In this document: positions 54,785-63,960 of the stretch, piece by piece
Position numbering within the stretch: position 1 is the first letter of the stretch
Layout: every line of letters starts with the position of its first letter
Assembly (NCBI GenBank): GCA_009602735.1
Contig: WELA01013853.1
Span: 84,932 to 148,891 of the forward strand
Direction: 5' to 3'
Origin: Mesotaenium endlicherianum
Taxonomy: Eukaryota; Streptophyta; Zygnematophyceae; Zygnematales; Mesotaeniaceae
Length of the DNA stretch: 63,960 nucleotides
Program-made: the position numbers and the translations under genes
Notes under the pieces: model-generated
Database searches by the model: none
What the model saw: only the letters and a program-made list of their open reading frames with translations
What the model was told of the DNA's origin: nothing

Positions 54785-55774
54785 CTACTCCTTGGGTGCA
54801 GGTGGGGGCTTTTTGCCCTCATCCTGGCCCTCAGGCTTTTCTGCCTGATTCTTAGGATGTGGGGTAGCAAGCTTTGCAGCTTGCTCCTCCGTTGCCATAG
54901 GCTCTGCAGCCTGTTTCCTAGGCTTTTTACCTTTCTCAATGACGCGTCGCCTCTCCTGCTGTGAGGTGTACGTCAGGCGCCTCCGGATGGGTTGCCTCAA
55001 GAACATTCCCTCGTCGACTGCAGTCCAACTGGTCCCGGTTCCTCCTTCTTCACGTGGCCAAGGTTGGTTTGCCAGTGGCCAACCTGCAGGATCTATCCTA
55101 GGGCTGATTACCCAGCCCCACTCTCGCTCAATAATAGCCATGCGGGCGACGGTCGTGCCATACTCCTCCCTTGCGGGTGGTGTGACCATCCATGCCTGCG
55201 CCAACGTTTGCGGCCTTTGGGGTGCCGCTAGTTGTGCGAGGAAAACATCATCTGCTGCGGTCAAGCGGCTGATGGTGTTTCTCAGATCCATCAGTTCCCA
55301 TGCTGGGATTGCAGGTGTCATGGGAGCAGGTGCCTCCGACCTCTGCATCCTAAGATCTGATAGTTGCAACAAGGGCGTGTTAATGCCTGGCGGCACACTA
55401 ATGCCCAATGCCATTGCCCTGCAAATCAAGCCGTCCTCTCCCTCTCTCTGCAGAATATCTCGTAGAGACGGAGGAGGTGGGACTGTGGTTCCTTGCGGAA
55501 CGCCCTCTCTCTGAGCCTTCCCCTTATGCTCGAAATATCGCTTCAGCATCCTCCTAAAAGATGCGCTACCCTCATGGGCCACCTTCCTTGGTCTGCTTGC
55601 GCGACGCTTGGGCTTACCTTGCGCTATCTCCACTTTAGCAGTGCAGGCAGTCACCTCCTGCCGTTGCGGCGGTCGTGCGGTTGACTTGGGCTCTACCACT
55701 GAAAGACTGGCAGTAGGGGTACTGGATGTCGGTGACCTTAATTCTTCATAAAGATCTGCCAGGCTTGGCCCCAT
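54785..55774 (-). CDS. Element D linker ORF between methyltransferase and RT, unknown
   Basis: 329 open codons, no recognised family. Basic N-terminal part (GKPKRRASRPRKVAHEGS) with FRRMLKRYFEHKGKAQ, then a central region with Trp/Pro (PAREEYGTTVARMAI, WGWVISPRIDPAGWP), then a Lys/Glu/Pro-rich tail. Stop TAG at 54782-54784 separates it from RT. It probably was part of the polyprotein. Elements B and C have only shorter low-complexity linkers here. Confidence 0.5.
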   Translation of the reverse strand: MGPSLADLYEELRSPTSSTPTASLSVVEPKSTARPPQRQEVTACTAKVEIAQGKPKRRASRPRKVAHEGSASFRRMLKRYFEHKGKAQREGVPQGTTVPPPPSLRDILQREGEDGLICRAMALGISVPPGINTPLLQLSDLRMQRSEAPAPMTPAIPAWELMDLRNTISRLTAADDVFLAQLAAPQRPQTLAQAWMVTPPAREEYGTTVARMAIIEREWGWVISPRIDPAGWPLANQPWPREEGGTGTSWTAVDEGMFLRQPIRRRLTYTSQQERRRVIEKGKKPRKQAAEPMATEEQAAKLATPHPKNQAEKPEGQDEGKKPPPAPKE

Positions 55775-55810
55775 CAGGTGGTCAGCTACCCAGTCGTCTG
55801 TCCTCAGCTC

Positions 55811-56850
55811 CTATAAGTCAAGCAGATCCAACTCTGGCGTGGCAAAGCGTGGAATTTCTTCCCTGGCTTCCCCTCCATTGTCGAGTGATGGCAACTCAAA
55901 CTCTGGGAGGCCTTGCATCTTTGCATCCTCTCCCTCCTCCGGCTTCTCTGTTCCCGGAGGCGGCGGTTCGTCATCCCCTCTTGTGTTGAGCCTCGCCATG
56001 TTGATGATGGCTGACTGTAGATCGCGAACTGCTTTTGCCACTTTCTCTTCCTTGAGTCGAGGGACGTCTGCTTCCAGCAACTGTGCCATAATTTGCCTGG
56101 TGATCGACTCAGCTGTGCTGCCAACTGTGTCTTGTGGTTCCCCTTTGGGATCTGGCCCTGGGCTCATCAGAACAAGTGTGGCGAGTAATCTCTTGGCCGT
56201 CTCCTTCCTGTGTTCTTCAAAAATCACCTCCGAGCAAATGGTCTTTCCAGACCCTCCAGAATTTCCTGAATTCTGACTGCATTCTTCGGCCCATTCGCCA
56301 ATATTGCACTGGCGTTCTTCATATCTTGAAGTTGCCGCGTCTGGGGATGGGCTTCCAAATACCTGGTCTTGGGCCATGTTCCGTAACTCTGAAGTGGTCT
56401 CTTCCTCCCATTCCGGCATCCTCACAAATATTTGGTTGGAGCGTTCTGCAGATAATGGGATCTCCTGTGATTTGCTTGCTGCAGCGCTCTCCAAAGGGTT
56501 TGCTTCACCAGTTGCCTGGTCTTCCATGGCTCCGTCTTCCCGCAGCCTTCGCAGTTCTCTTTCCAGAGGGTCGTGTAGAGCCGTCATCCGATTGTCAATT
56601 TGCGCCAGTAGGTCTTGACACGTGGTCAGCTCCGCCACTCTGGTTTCTCTGAGTACTTCACCTTGGTCAGCCTCAGCTGCGTCCCTTTCAACACCATATT
56701 CTTCTTGTCGCTGATGCGCTTCCCTGATAGCTCTCTGATCAGAGGTTGGCACCACATGGACTCCAATCGTTACTGGTCTCGGCCTGGGCATAGGCTTGTC
56801 AGAGAATGTCATCTGCTGCCAAGTCATAATCGTCCCACCAACCACGTCAT
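55811..56850 (-). CDS. Element D helical linker ORF after methyltransferase, unknown
   Basis: About 345 open codons following motif X by a one-base shift. Strongly charged, likely coiled-coil (AIREAHQRQEEYGVERDAAEAD, RELRRLREDGAMED) and an acidic C-terminus. IFEEHRKETAKRLLATLVLM looks helical. No enzyme motif seen. Confidence 0.45.
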
Positions 56851-57800
56851 GGAGTGATGCCCAATCATATTGCCGAATATCTTCCCAGCGTCGACCTGTC
56901 CCACCATCGCAACAATTTCTTGTGAAATGGAGTTGGGTACCCCCAGGCACCTTCCCTTCTCTTCAGCTGTCGGCTCTCTCCACTGAGCTTCTCTGTCGTG
57001 CGCATTCTTGACCATTCCTGGTCCTCCATTCACGAATGCGTGTGATCTTGGGTATGCCGTGAAGGTGGGCAGCACCACCCTTGGCTGGCCTGGCTCGTTG
57101 ACCACGTACTGTGGGTAGGAATCCCTCCTGATCACTGGCTTGGTTTCCACCATCAGTGCTTCTCCCACAGACACTGCTGTTGGTGAGCGCCGCGTAATCT
57201 CCTCCATCTCCCTCAGGATTTCAATGGACATGCCGTGGGTCCAGAATAGTCTGGCCCGGTGTGAGAGTCCTTCGTGCCTGGCGTCGTTGATTTATACATG
57301 ATGACCCAGGGTGGAGTTGAAGACCAGCCATGGATCTCCTGGCTTCATCTGGTTGTAATCCATCCCTGGATAAACATTCTCAATCACAAACACTGGTGGG
57401 TAGAGATGCTGGCGTACCCGCAGCATACTGATGATTTTCACCATCCATCCCCAGTGTTGTGCTCGCGGGTCATTGAATCCCCTCCTGTTCCCAGCTTGCG
57501 AGAAAGGTTGACAAGGGAATTTCGCAAAGATCCAGTCAATCTTGTAGCCATACAGGTCCTCAGACTTCATATCGAGAATGTTTCCTCCAGCAAGACGCAC
57601 CAAACTAGAGTCAATAGGCACACACGCCTTGAAATGATGCATTTGCCGCATCTGACTCATGACCTCCTTAAATGCTGTGAAAGCACTCTCATCATTGTCC
57701 ACATAACAATCTAGCAGTCCGTAGTTCGCCTCTCCTGAGCAAACCATTTTTACAGGAATTTCTCCTGTCGGCTGCCAATCTGTCGACTGGTAAGTCACCC
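56824..57800 (-). pseudogene. C5-cytosine DNA methyltransferase domain of element D
   Basis: Motif IV KFPCQPFSQAGNRRGFNDPR is complete with catalytic Cys (codon at 57511-57513), closer to the classical PCQPFS than elements B and C. Motif VI is VIENVYPG. A TAA at 57292-57294 precedes motif VIII LSHRARLFWTHG in the same frame. The target-recognition part has QWREPTAEEKGRCLGVP and motif X AGKIFGNMIGHHSMTWLV. The AdoMet-binding motif I looks damaged: MVCSGEANYGLLD is followed directly by CYVDNDESAF. Apart from the stop and motif I, the domain is well preserved. Confidence 0.9.
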
Positions 57801-58130
57801 TCTGCTTCCGCAGGTCGATGACCATACCCAGGGGAATGAGGGCTTCTGTCTCCAAGAGGACATCATAGTTCTCTGCCTCTGTCACCGTGCATTCTATGAG
57901 CAGTGACGCCTCCTCAGGTTTTCCCAAGTTTATTGTGATTTTCACAGGCTTGCGGGTAACTCCACAAGACTTTGAAATCTGCCCAGATGCAGTCCTCAAG
58001 GAAAGGGCTTTCTTTCAGGTCCCTTGTCGTCAATCCCAGAGCTTTCACAGCTCGCTTTTCCAAGATTACTGGCTGTGCGCCAGTGTCCAATAGGATATTG
58101 GGAGCGGCCCAGTCGTTGAACGTCAAAACT
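57801..58130 (-). pseudogene. Element D aspartic protease
   Basis: NILLDTGAQPVILEKRAVKAL holds the catalytic Asp-Thr-Gly; ENYDVLLETEALIPLGMVIDL is the second loop. A frame change near 57990 separates the two. Same LDTGAQPV signature as element C. Confidence 0.85.
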
Positions 58131-59377
58131 CTATCCTTGTTCTGCACTCTCACAGTGCTGAAATTAGTAGGCAGCAAAGCGTTGTTTGCGCCTTCCTCAG
58201 CTATGTCCAGCTGCCGTCCGGCTTCTTCAACCGTGAAAGGATACGTAAGACGCAGATCAGCGAGTGAAAGACAAGGAACTGCGTGCTGAATTCGGTGTTC
58301 CACCAGAGCCTTCAGCTTCTCCAGCGAAAAACTAAATGTCTTGCGTGGCCCAGGCTTGGCTTGTCGTAGCTGCGCAATCTTGTTCTCATTGAGAGTGATC
58401 CGAAAGGTCTGAGGAAGCTTCCCAGCATTCCTTGGGACCAGACGATCATGATCTGCTCGCTCCGCAGCCGTTGCAGCCACGGCCTTCTCAGGCTTTAGCT
58501 TCTTGCCTTTGCAGACGGTCTTTTCGGCCACATCTGCATCATAATAGACATTAGGCACATTTAGTCTTGCAAATTGAGCTTTCAACTCTGCAATCTCTGC
58601 ACTCATAGCATCATACTTTTGGTTACCCTTTTGGTTACCAGAGTTATCTTTCTCCTTTTTCTTACCCTTATCTGCCTCTTTCGTGGCAGCATTAGCCCAT
58701 GGTGGCTTCAGATTTGGGTTCTTGGACCAACACTCATCTTCTGAGTGTCCCTTTTTGCTGCAATGTGCGCATACCTGCGCCTTGCTAGCAGACATTTGCT
58801 TAGCATCCGGGTACGGACAATCTCTCTTCTGATGTCCCGATATCCCGCAATTCCAACGGCCCTCTGCTGTCTCAGCAGTGTTGGCGTGCTTAGCAAACCT
58901 ATTGAAAGACCCGCTCTTCTTCTTAAACTGGAAATCAGAGCTATTGGCCTTAGGCTGAAAGGATGTCTCCTTTCTCTCAGGAGCCATAAGCGTCCTGGAA
59001 TCCTCCTTGCACCAGACTTTACCTTCCTCGACATTGCGTGCTATTTCAGCAGCCTCGTCGATGTTCCAGTCGATTCTGCATTTTGCAGATAGGTGCGGCG
59101 TGACCTCCCGATCTGTGTCTTTACCCAAACACAATAAGAATTTGTCAGCCACAATCCTAGGCTCATAGATTCCTGCCTTCTTGGCAAGGTCTACCAATCT
59201 AAATTTGACCTTCATCACTGTCTTGTTCTTCTGACGGACAAAATGCACATAATGGTGCACCTTAAGACTGCGATCCTCTGGGAATTTTGCTTCAAGCAAC
59301 TCAAAGAAACGACGCAGACAGTGCTCAGAATCTAACTGGTCATCCCTAGCCTCCATATCCCTACGGCAACTAGCCAA
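58131..59377 (-). pseudogene. Element D gag C-terminus with zinc knuckles
   Basis: Frame open from 59377 into protease. RRFFELLEAKFPEDRSL and VHFVRQKNKTVMKVKF are capsid-like. Knuckle 1 RWNCGISGHQKRDC has lost its first Cys, knuckle 2 CAHCSKKGHSEDEC is complete. A Lys-rich spacer and PRKTFSFSLEKLKALVEH follow. Confidence 0.8.
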
Positions 59378-59545
59378 CGCTTGCGCATGGCTTGCTTTTG
59401 TGATAGCACTATCACCATGCTACCCTGTAAAAGGTGCAGCCCTGCGCGTTACTTGTTCCTGAGCATTAGCAATCTTTTCAGACAATTCTGCACACACTTT
59501 ACGCAATTCTGCGACAGACCCAGCATCATCATCTCGAGTAGCCGC

Positions 59546-60409
59546 TCACTGCTGACCCTCGGTGAGTTGCTTCATGGCATCTGTTAATTCTTGTGTTAGT
59601 GCAGCTAAGTCTACGCTCTCAACAGATGCAGCAGGTATCGCTCTTCCTGATGACAAAGCGGACAGGCGGGCTTTTGCAGCCTCTTTCTGGATTTTTAAAT
59701 CCCTCACCTTCTTTTGCTCGTCAAACGCCCATTTCTGGGTAAGGTTCGCATTCTTCCGGAATTGGCAATAAAGCAACAAGGCATCCTTGTCCAAGTACTG
59801 AACCAAGCTTATAAAAGCGACTGACTGAGTAAAAGAAGAATCCTTTTGGATTCTGTCAAAAAAATCAGCCCAATAGATCTCATCAAACTCTTCGAAAGTG
59901 AGACTATTTCCACCGGTTCGTCCACTAAAACACTTTGTAGACAGCTTCAACTTAGGATTTTCATCCTTATCATCACCAGTCATTTCGAATGGTGACCAAG
60001 ACTCACTATCTTTGCCCCACACGTCGTGCTCTTTGCCCAAATTGGGTACAAAGGCTTGCGCGTTATACGGATTCTCACCGTTCGTGGCAGTATGGCAAGA
60101 CTCGTCTCCCGACGGTTGCTCACTCCACAGGTTATCCGTGCGCTCAGATGTCTCAGTTCCTCGTGGGCTCTGGTTTGAATGAGAACCTTCCGCAGGCTCT
60201 ACAGGGTAACAGAGTCTTCCACTCCTCAACCGCATGTACAGTTGAATTTCTCCAGGTCCCTTTCCAGCACCGGCAGCCCTCACAGGCCTCAATCTCCAAT
60301 TTGCTTGGGAACTTCTATTCACCTGAACCACAGAACCGAGGTTCTTAGAATTAGGACGGAAGTCTCCTACTTCCACATAGGCTTTATGCCTTAAGGTTCT
60401 TGGGTTCAC
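59546..60409 (-). CDS. Element D gag N-terminal ORF
   Basis: 287 open codons that begin inside terminal segment A1 (MNPRTLRHKAYVEVGDF) and read straight into the internal region, with no gap for a primer site. Contains FEEFDEIYWADFFDRIQ, SLVQYLDKDALLLYCQF and a coiled region EQKKVRDLKIQKEAAKARL. A stop and shift near 59380-59546 separate it from the rest of gag. Confidence 0.6.
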   Translation of the reverse strand: MNPRTLRHKAYVEVGDFRPNSKNLGSVVQVNRSSQANWRLRPVRAAGAGKGPGEIQLYMRLRSGRLCYPVEPAEGSHSNQSPRGTETSERTDNLWSEQPSGDESCHTATNGENPYNAQAFVPNLGKEHDVWGKDSESWSPFEMTGDDKDENPKLKLSTKCFSGRTGGNSLTFEEFDEIYWADFFDRIQKDSSFTQSVAFISLVQYLDKDALLLYCQFRKNANLTQKWAFDEQKKVRDLKIQKEAAKARLSALSSGRAIPAASVESVDLAALTQELTDAMKQLTEGQQ

Positions 60410-61617
60410 AGGCGAGCAAATTGTAGTTTGCAGAAATCACACTCTAAGCAGCTTGACATACAACGTCAGATTCAAAGAAAATCGCCCTTCAGGCTTTTGC
60501 TTAACTTTCACAAAGTCACAGCTTACAAAACTCTGAAACTACACGTCTATGTTGGCCTGGGTCAAGCTCTTCACTTAACACCGCGCCTTAACAGCTCTTC
60601 ACTGCCAGGCTAGGCTCACTCAGTTCTTCACTGAGAGCTTTATCTGCCAATACTACTCTCTCTCTTTGAGATGCAAATGCGACTTCTGAGAACTTGGAAA
60701 TTAACACACAACTCACCATTTTAAGGCTGCTTCACACACACTTGTGGCGTTTGGCCGAATCTGTGCTGATCTCCTAGCAGATTCTATTCTGCAGTTCTCC
60801 TACTTTCAATAGTGAGATTCCCTCTTGGGAACTCCTAGAATTCTAACTTATCTATGATACACTGAGAAGAATCTTCAGCGTCGGCAGAAGCGTGGGGCCT
60901 CAGCTCTCCGATGGCCTTGGGAACTTCTTCTTCTTCTTTGCGCCCTTCTTCTCCTTCCTTCTGCTCCTTTTGCTCCTTCTGCTTCTTGGCAAAAGTGCGT
61001 GAGAGTGAATGACATGTCTCAGGCAAGATTCGTGCCTTTCGCAGGCACCACACAGCGTCATCTTTCGAGAATGCCGTGCTTAGTCACAAAGCTTAGCTGC
61101 ATGTCGCTTTTGCCTAGCCATGCTCAACTCAAACTCGTAGTCACTCAACATGCATGCACATCTTGTGACTGTCGCGCGTGGCTGCTTAGCTTCTCAGCTG
61201 GCAGTCACGCCTAATTGGCTCATGGGTAAGAACTCCTGAGCGGCGTGTACAAGCAAATGCCACTTGCTCAAGATTCCCAATCGAGCGGCCGTAACCTATC
61301 TTGGCATTGCGGCCATGACCTGGTTTAATCTGTCAGTCACACAGTACCTGACTTGGTACCTGCTGGGCGGCTCATCACTGATTCCCAGCTTCTAGCCTCG
61401 CAGCTGTCTATGCTGTCAAAATCTCCCCCATCCCTGGGGGTGGGGCACATTGACATTGACCCCTTGCCAGTGGTCTTGACGCCGACATAACCGCTGACTG
61501 CGACGTAATGCGACGTAATCAGTCAAGTGGTCGGTGAGTCAACGTTGACTTTCCGTACCTGGGTGGCCGTAGCTTGTGCTGCGCGTGCGGCACCGTAAAA
61601 CGGATAGTAGTCGCGAC
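60353..61617 (-). repeat. Element D terminal segment A1
   Basis: About 1265 bases matching A2 from GGACGGAAGTCTCC up to GTAGTCGCGAC. Unlike a normal LTR it lacks segment B on either side. The outer end meets the H-type LTR and its ATTAT duplication. Small differences from A2: one nine-base duplication (ACGTAATGCG) near 61501 and one fewer CTCCTTCTG unit. Confidence 0.9.
60835..61053 (-). CDS. Short ORF in terminal segment A1 of element D
   Basis: 72 codons, counterpart of 50589-50816 with the frame preserved. See that entry for features. Confidence 0.3.
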   Translation of the reverse strand: MWCLRKARILPETCHSLSRTFAKKQKEQKEQKEGEEGRKEEEEVPKAIGELRPHASADAEDSSQCIIDKLEF

Positions 61618-62238
61618 ATTATTTTGGATAATGCACCGTCACAAATTTTGGATTTACGACCAGTCGTTTATACGAACAAACAGTCGTAAAAGTCAAACGA
61701 CACATAACATGCAAAGCGACTTTGCATCCGAGCGGATTCGAACCCGCGACATGTCGTTTGAAACGTTCACACCTAACCGATTGGCAAAGTAGTTTTTATA
61801 ACTACCGGTTCATGACGAACAGCATGTGTACGCGACTCCGCAAACAGTCGCGACTTTTTGGAAAGTTGCGAGAACGCGAAAACGCCTGTTTGGCGCGAAA
61901 CGGTTTTTCGGAAATCGTCGAAAAGTCTCCAAACGGCCAAACGGCGCGTTTTGAGCATTCAGCCGAAATGGGTTGTACCCCTTCGCCTGTTTTAGTTGAC
62001 ATGAGCCAGTGCCCTAGGTGGTGACTTGAAGCACTCCAGTGCCTCACGTCGTGCAGGTATAAATACCTGCAGAGTCATTGTGAGTGCAACTCTCACAAGC
62101 ACACATTCTACGTTAGTTCTCATTTTCGCTTTCTCGAGGATTTGTCAATTTGCACAAGTAAATAGATTCTATTTCCACTTCATTTAAATATTCCTTGAAT
62201 ACCGAGGAAAGATCCTCTCAAAAAGCTGAACCGTTACC
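61618..62238 (+). repeat. H-type LTR, second part
   Basis: Continues the LTR broken at 43092: CATTCAG, GGTATAAATACC promoter-like box at about 62056-62067, and end GCTGAACCGTTAC. It is more diverged from the H LTRs than they are from each other, so it is older. Contains the tRNA-like module at 61724-61792 with a base missing in box A. Confidence 0.85.
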
Positions 62239-62661
62239 AGCACCCACTAGTGCTCCTCCTCTTGTCCTCTATGGATGACAAATGACGGAAAAAGAAAGGC
62301 TTCCAGCAGGGTGCAAGTTGCTGTATGCAATGGAGTTCGTCCAAAGCTGGAACAAGAAGAAAGACATAATATTATGTTTATTGCTTTAAGAGGTACCTCC
62401 TCAACGTGAAGAAGTGATTGAGAATGGGTAAGTCCTCCAGGGCACCCCACTGCTGCAAAAATTGTTGCTCAATATGTTGATGTTTTCAATAGGCCTCCTC
62501 GCCTCCCACCTAAGAGAGGAGATTGAGCTTGTGCCTGTCAGTCAGCCACAGTGGCAACGCACCCATGGGCTGTCCTATCTGGAGAGTGAAGAATTAAAAA
62601 TACAGATTAAAGAACTTGAGGAGAATGGATATATTTCTCTTAGTAAATCACCTTCACCCTG
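62239..62661 (+). pseudogene. Fragment J: element A-like protease/RT junction
   Basis: CAGGGTGCAAGTTGCTGTATGC, AMEFVQSWN-like codons, PPGHPTAAKIVAQYVDVFNRPP, QPQWQRTHGLSYLESEELKIQI and ELEENGYISLSKSP match element A between 4400 and 4780 in order. Stops and shifts break it. It starts exactly at the LTR end, so its left side is lost. Confidence 0.85.
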
Positions 62662-63960
62662 ACATTGCACATAGGCTTTTCCATTTTGACCACTTTACCA
62701 AATGGATTTCCATTTGAGCCGAATCGGCTCGTTCGAATGGAATTTGTTCCATTTGAGGCCTCGAATGGAAAACCATTCCAACCATTTGAACCAATTCCAA
62801 AAATTTCAAACCATTTCTAAGAAACCCTTTGCTCGTGCAACCAACTACTGATTTTTCCGAACGTTAGGGACAGACACTCCCGTCCCTCACCTGAGTGATA
62901 GACAATCGTTGTCGCTAAATACATATACCGTGACATGTGTGAGTGCATTTTTTAACATTCTCTCAAAACGATTGTTCCTTCAACGTTTTGCTCACTAGAA
63001 CGCCCTTAACCAATTTTGCATGTAGCTCAGTTTGTAATAGAGGCAAATTTAAAGTAGTAGAATCATACAACTTGGGATTGAAATAAGGAGATGAAGAGCT
63101 CCCTTTCCTTCTGGCATCATCTAGGATGCTCATTCGCAACTTATATATTATAAAAGTGAGAGCAGTGTGTAGTTTGTGGAGAGCTCTTCAAGAACGCCAT
63201 TTGCGACCCCATCTTGTGAGTCGCAAATTACCTGCATATCATGTTGTGCTCTTCAATTAATCCCCCTCTCTTATTTCTACTCTTAACCTCCAAGCAGCGT
63301 GGGGAAAACTTTGGGCAATTACAGTGGGTCACAGAGCCATTCACAAGACCAATCAAATTATTGTGGATTAATTTGTAAAAAAGTTATAGCAAACATATTA
63401 CTCGGGAGACTAGTGTGTATCAAAGTCGTCTTTAAATAAAGGCCGTGCCAGGGAGCATTGTCCTCTATTGCCAGCCTTTCTTTGGCTTTTGGTGATATGA
63501 AAGTCGATGTCCGTGGGGCACATCACACCTACGGAAAACCTGAGATCTTTTTGGTCTGCACGCAACCCCGCACACAAATATAAGAGGTTATTAGCCCTGT
63601 TGTGTTCGCTCTCAGGAACAGTCACAAAGGCCGTTGCATAGAAGTCAGGTCTACACTCTCAAAAGCACTTCACCTGCTCTGGCTAAGGAGAACAAGAACG
63701 GAGAAAAGAAGGGCTGAGAGAGCAAGGAGAGGGTCAAGGCTGTCTTTAGTTACACGGAAGGTGAGCCTTTGAGCTCTAGGACGGGGCTTTCAGGTTTGGG
63801 CTGTTTGGCTCGGGCTTCCAGGTTCAAGCTTTGAGCATTTGTTTTATGTAGGGGCGCGGGAGGGAGAGAGGAGGTGGGCGTGGGGTCCAGAACAGGCTTC
63901 ACGTCGCGTATACGGAAGGAGGCACGGAGTGTTTGTTTTGGGGGGGGGGGGAGCAAAAAG
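62662..63960. other. No gene recognised
   Basis: A+T-rich sequence with a cluster of CCATTTGA/TCGAATGGAA words (62690-62830), no long open frame on either strand and no LTR ends that I can pair. A run of 12 G lies at 63940-63951 close to the window end. It may be host intergenic DNA or unclassified repeat. Confidence 0.5.

Larger units (their letters stand above)
43093..61617 (-). mobile_element. Element D: Ty3/gypsy element with DNA methyltransferase, split terminal repeats
   Basis: Read right to left: terminal segment A1 (60353-61617), gag, zinc knuckles, protease, C5-methyltransferase, ~700-codon linker, RT, RNase H, integrase, degenerate PHD, purine tract, then B1 (51374-51677), A2 (50439-51373 plus 43397-43732) and B2 (43093-43396). 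The unit splits an H-type LTR and is flanked by ATTAT at 43088-43092 and 61618-61622 (or TTAT if the outer base is counted as element). No TGG-type primer site follows A1. Element G is inserted in A2. Confidence 0.85.

Noticed and set aside
43093..61617. Element D as a PAT/Ngaro-type tyrosine-recombinase element
   Set aside because: Repeat order fits, but the enzyme is clearly an HHCC/DDE integrase and no tyrosine recombinase motif was seen in the open frames.
1..63960. CRISPR arrays, prokaryotic operons, rRNA genes
   Set aside because: No regularly spaced short repeats, no ribosome-binding-site-led gene clusters and no rRNA-like sequence. All long frames are retrotransposon-type.

Overview
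The window looks like heterochromatin-type nuclear DNA of a green-lineage eukaryote. I found no convincing single-copy host gene, no functional tRNA or rRNA gene, and nothing prokaryotic. Almost everything is LTR retrotransposon: chromodomain Ty3/gypsy (chromovirus) elements, Ty1/copia elements, solo LTRs, and one assembly gap of 204 Ns. Three different Ty3/gypsy elements carry a C5-cytosine DNA methyltransferase. From memory, such retrotransposon methyltransferases have been reported from charophytes (de Mendoza and co-workers, 2018) and dinoflagellates, so a charophyte such as Chara or a relative is my best guess. This is inference, not proof.

Layout. 1-6245: minus-strand chromovirus A, carrying an extra 465-codon ORF of unknown function, inserted into the methyltransferase of element B. 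6246-11895: plus-strand methyltransferase element B. 11896-13558: Ty3 fragment E. 13559-21203: 5' LTR and leader of a copia-like element L; inside its LTR sits copia element K (13917-20672, minus), which itself holds two solo LTRs. 21204-27975: complete chromovirus H with target-site duplication GGTGC. 27976-30351: decayed relics plus an RNase H/integrase fragment. 30352-34479: chromovirus F, cut off. 34480-42787: methyltransferase element C. 42788-43092 and 61618-62238: two halves of an H-type LTR, split by methyltransferase element D (43093-61617, minus). D's own terminal repeat is split by chromovirus G (43733-50438, minus, TSD TCTGA), and G's RT holds a further ~570 bp insertion with the gap. 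62239-62661: fragment of an A-like element. 62662-63960: no gene recognised.

B, C and D share a plan: gag, aspartic protease, C5-methyltransferase, linker, RT, RNase H, DDE integrase, and a PHD zinc finger where the chromoviruses have a chromodomain. The methyltransferase could methylate element DNA and the PHD could read histones to direct integration; both roles are inference. The termini are also unusual. D has the order A1-internal-B1-A2-B2 (split direct repeats) inside a short target-site duplication, although it encodes a DDE integrase. B shows the same B1-A2-B2 pattern at its 3' end. The ordinary elements H, G and K have standard LTRs, tRNA-type primer sites, polypurine tracts and 5-bp duplications.

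Most coding regions are broken by stops and frameshifts. Nearly all the stop gains and catalytic losses I could inspect fit single G:C to A:T transitions, as expected from decay of methylated DNA. All coordinates of domains are read by eye and approximate to a few codons; LTR ends, duplications and primer sites were located base by base.
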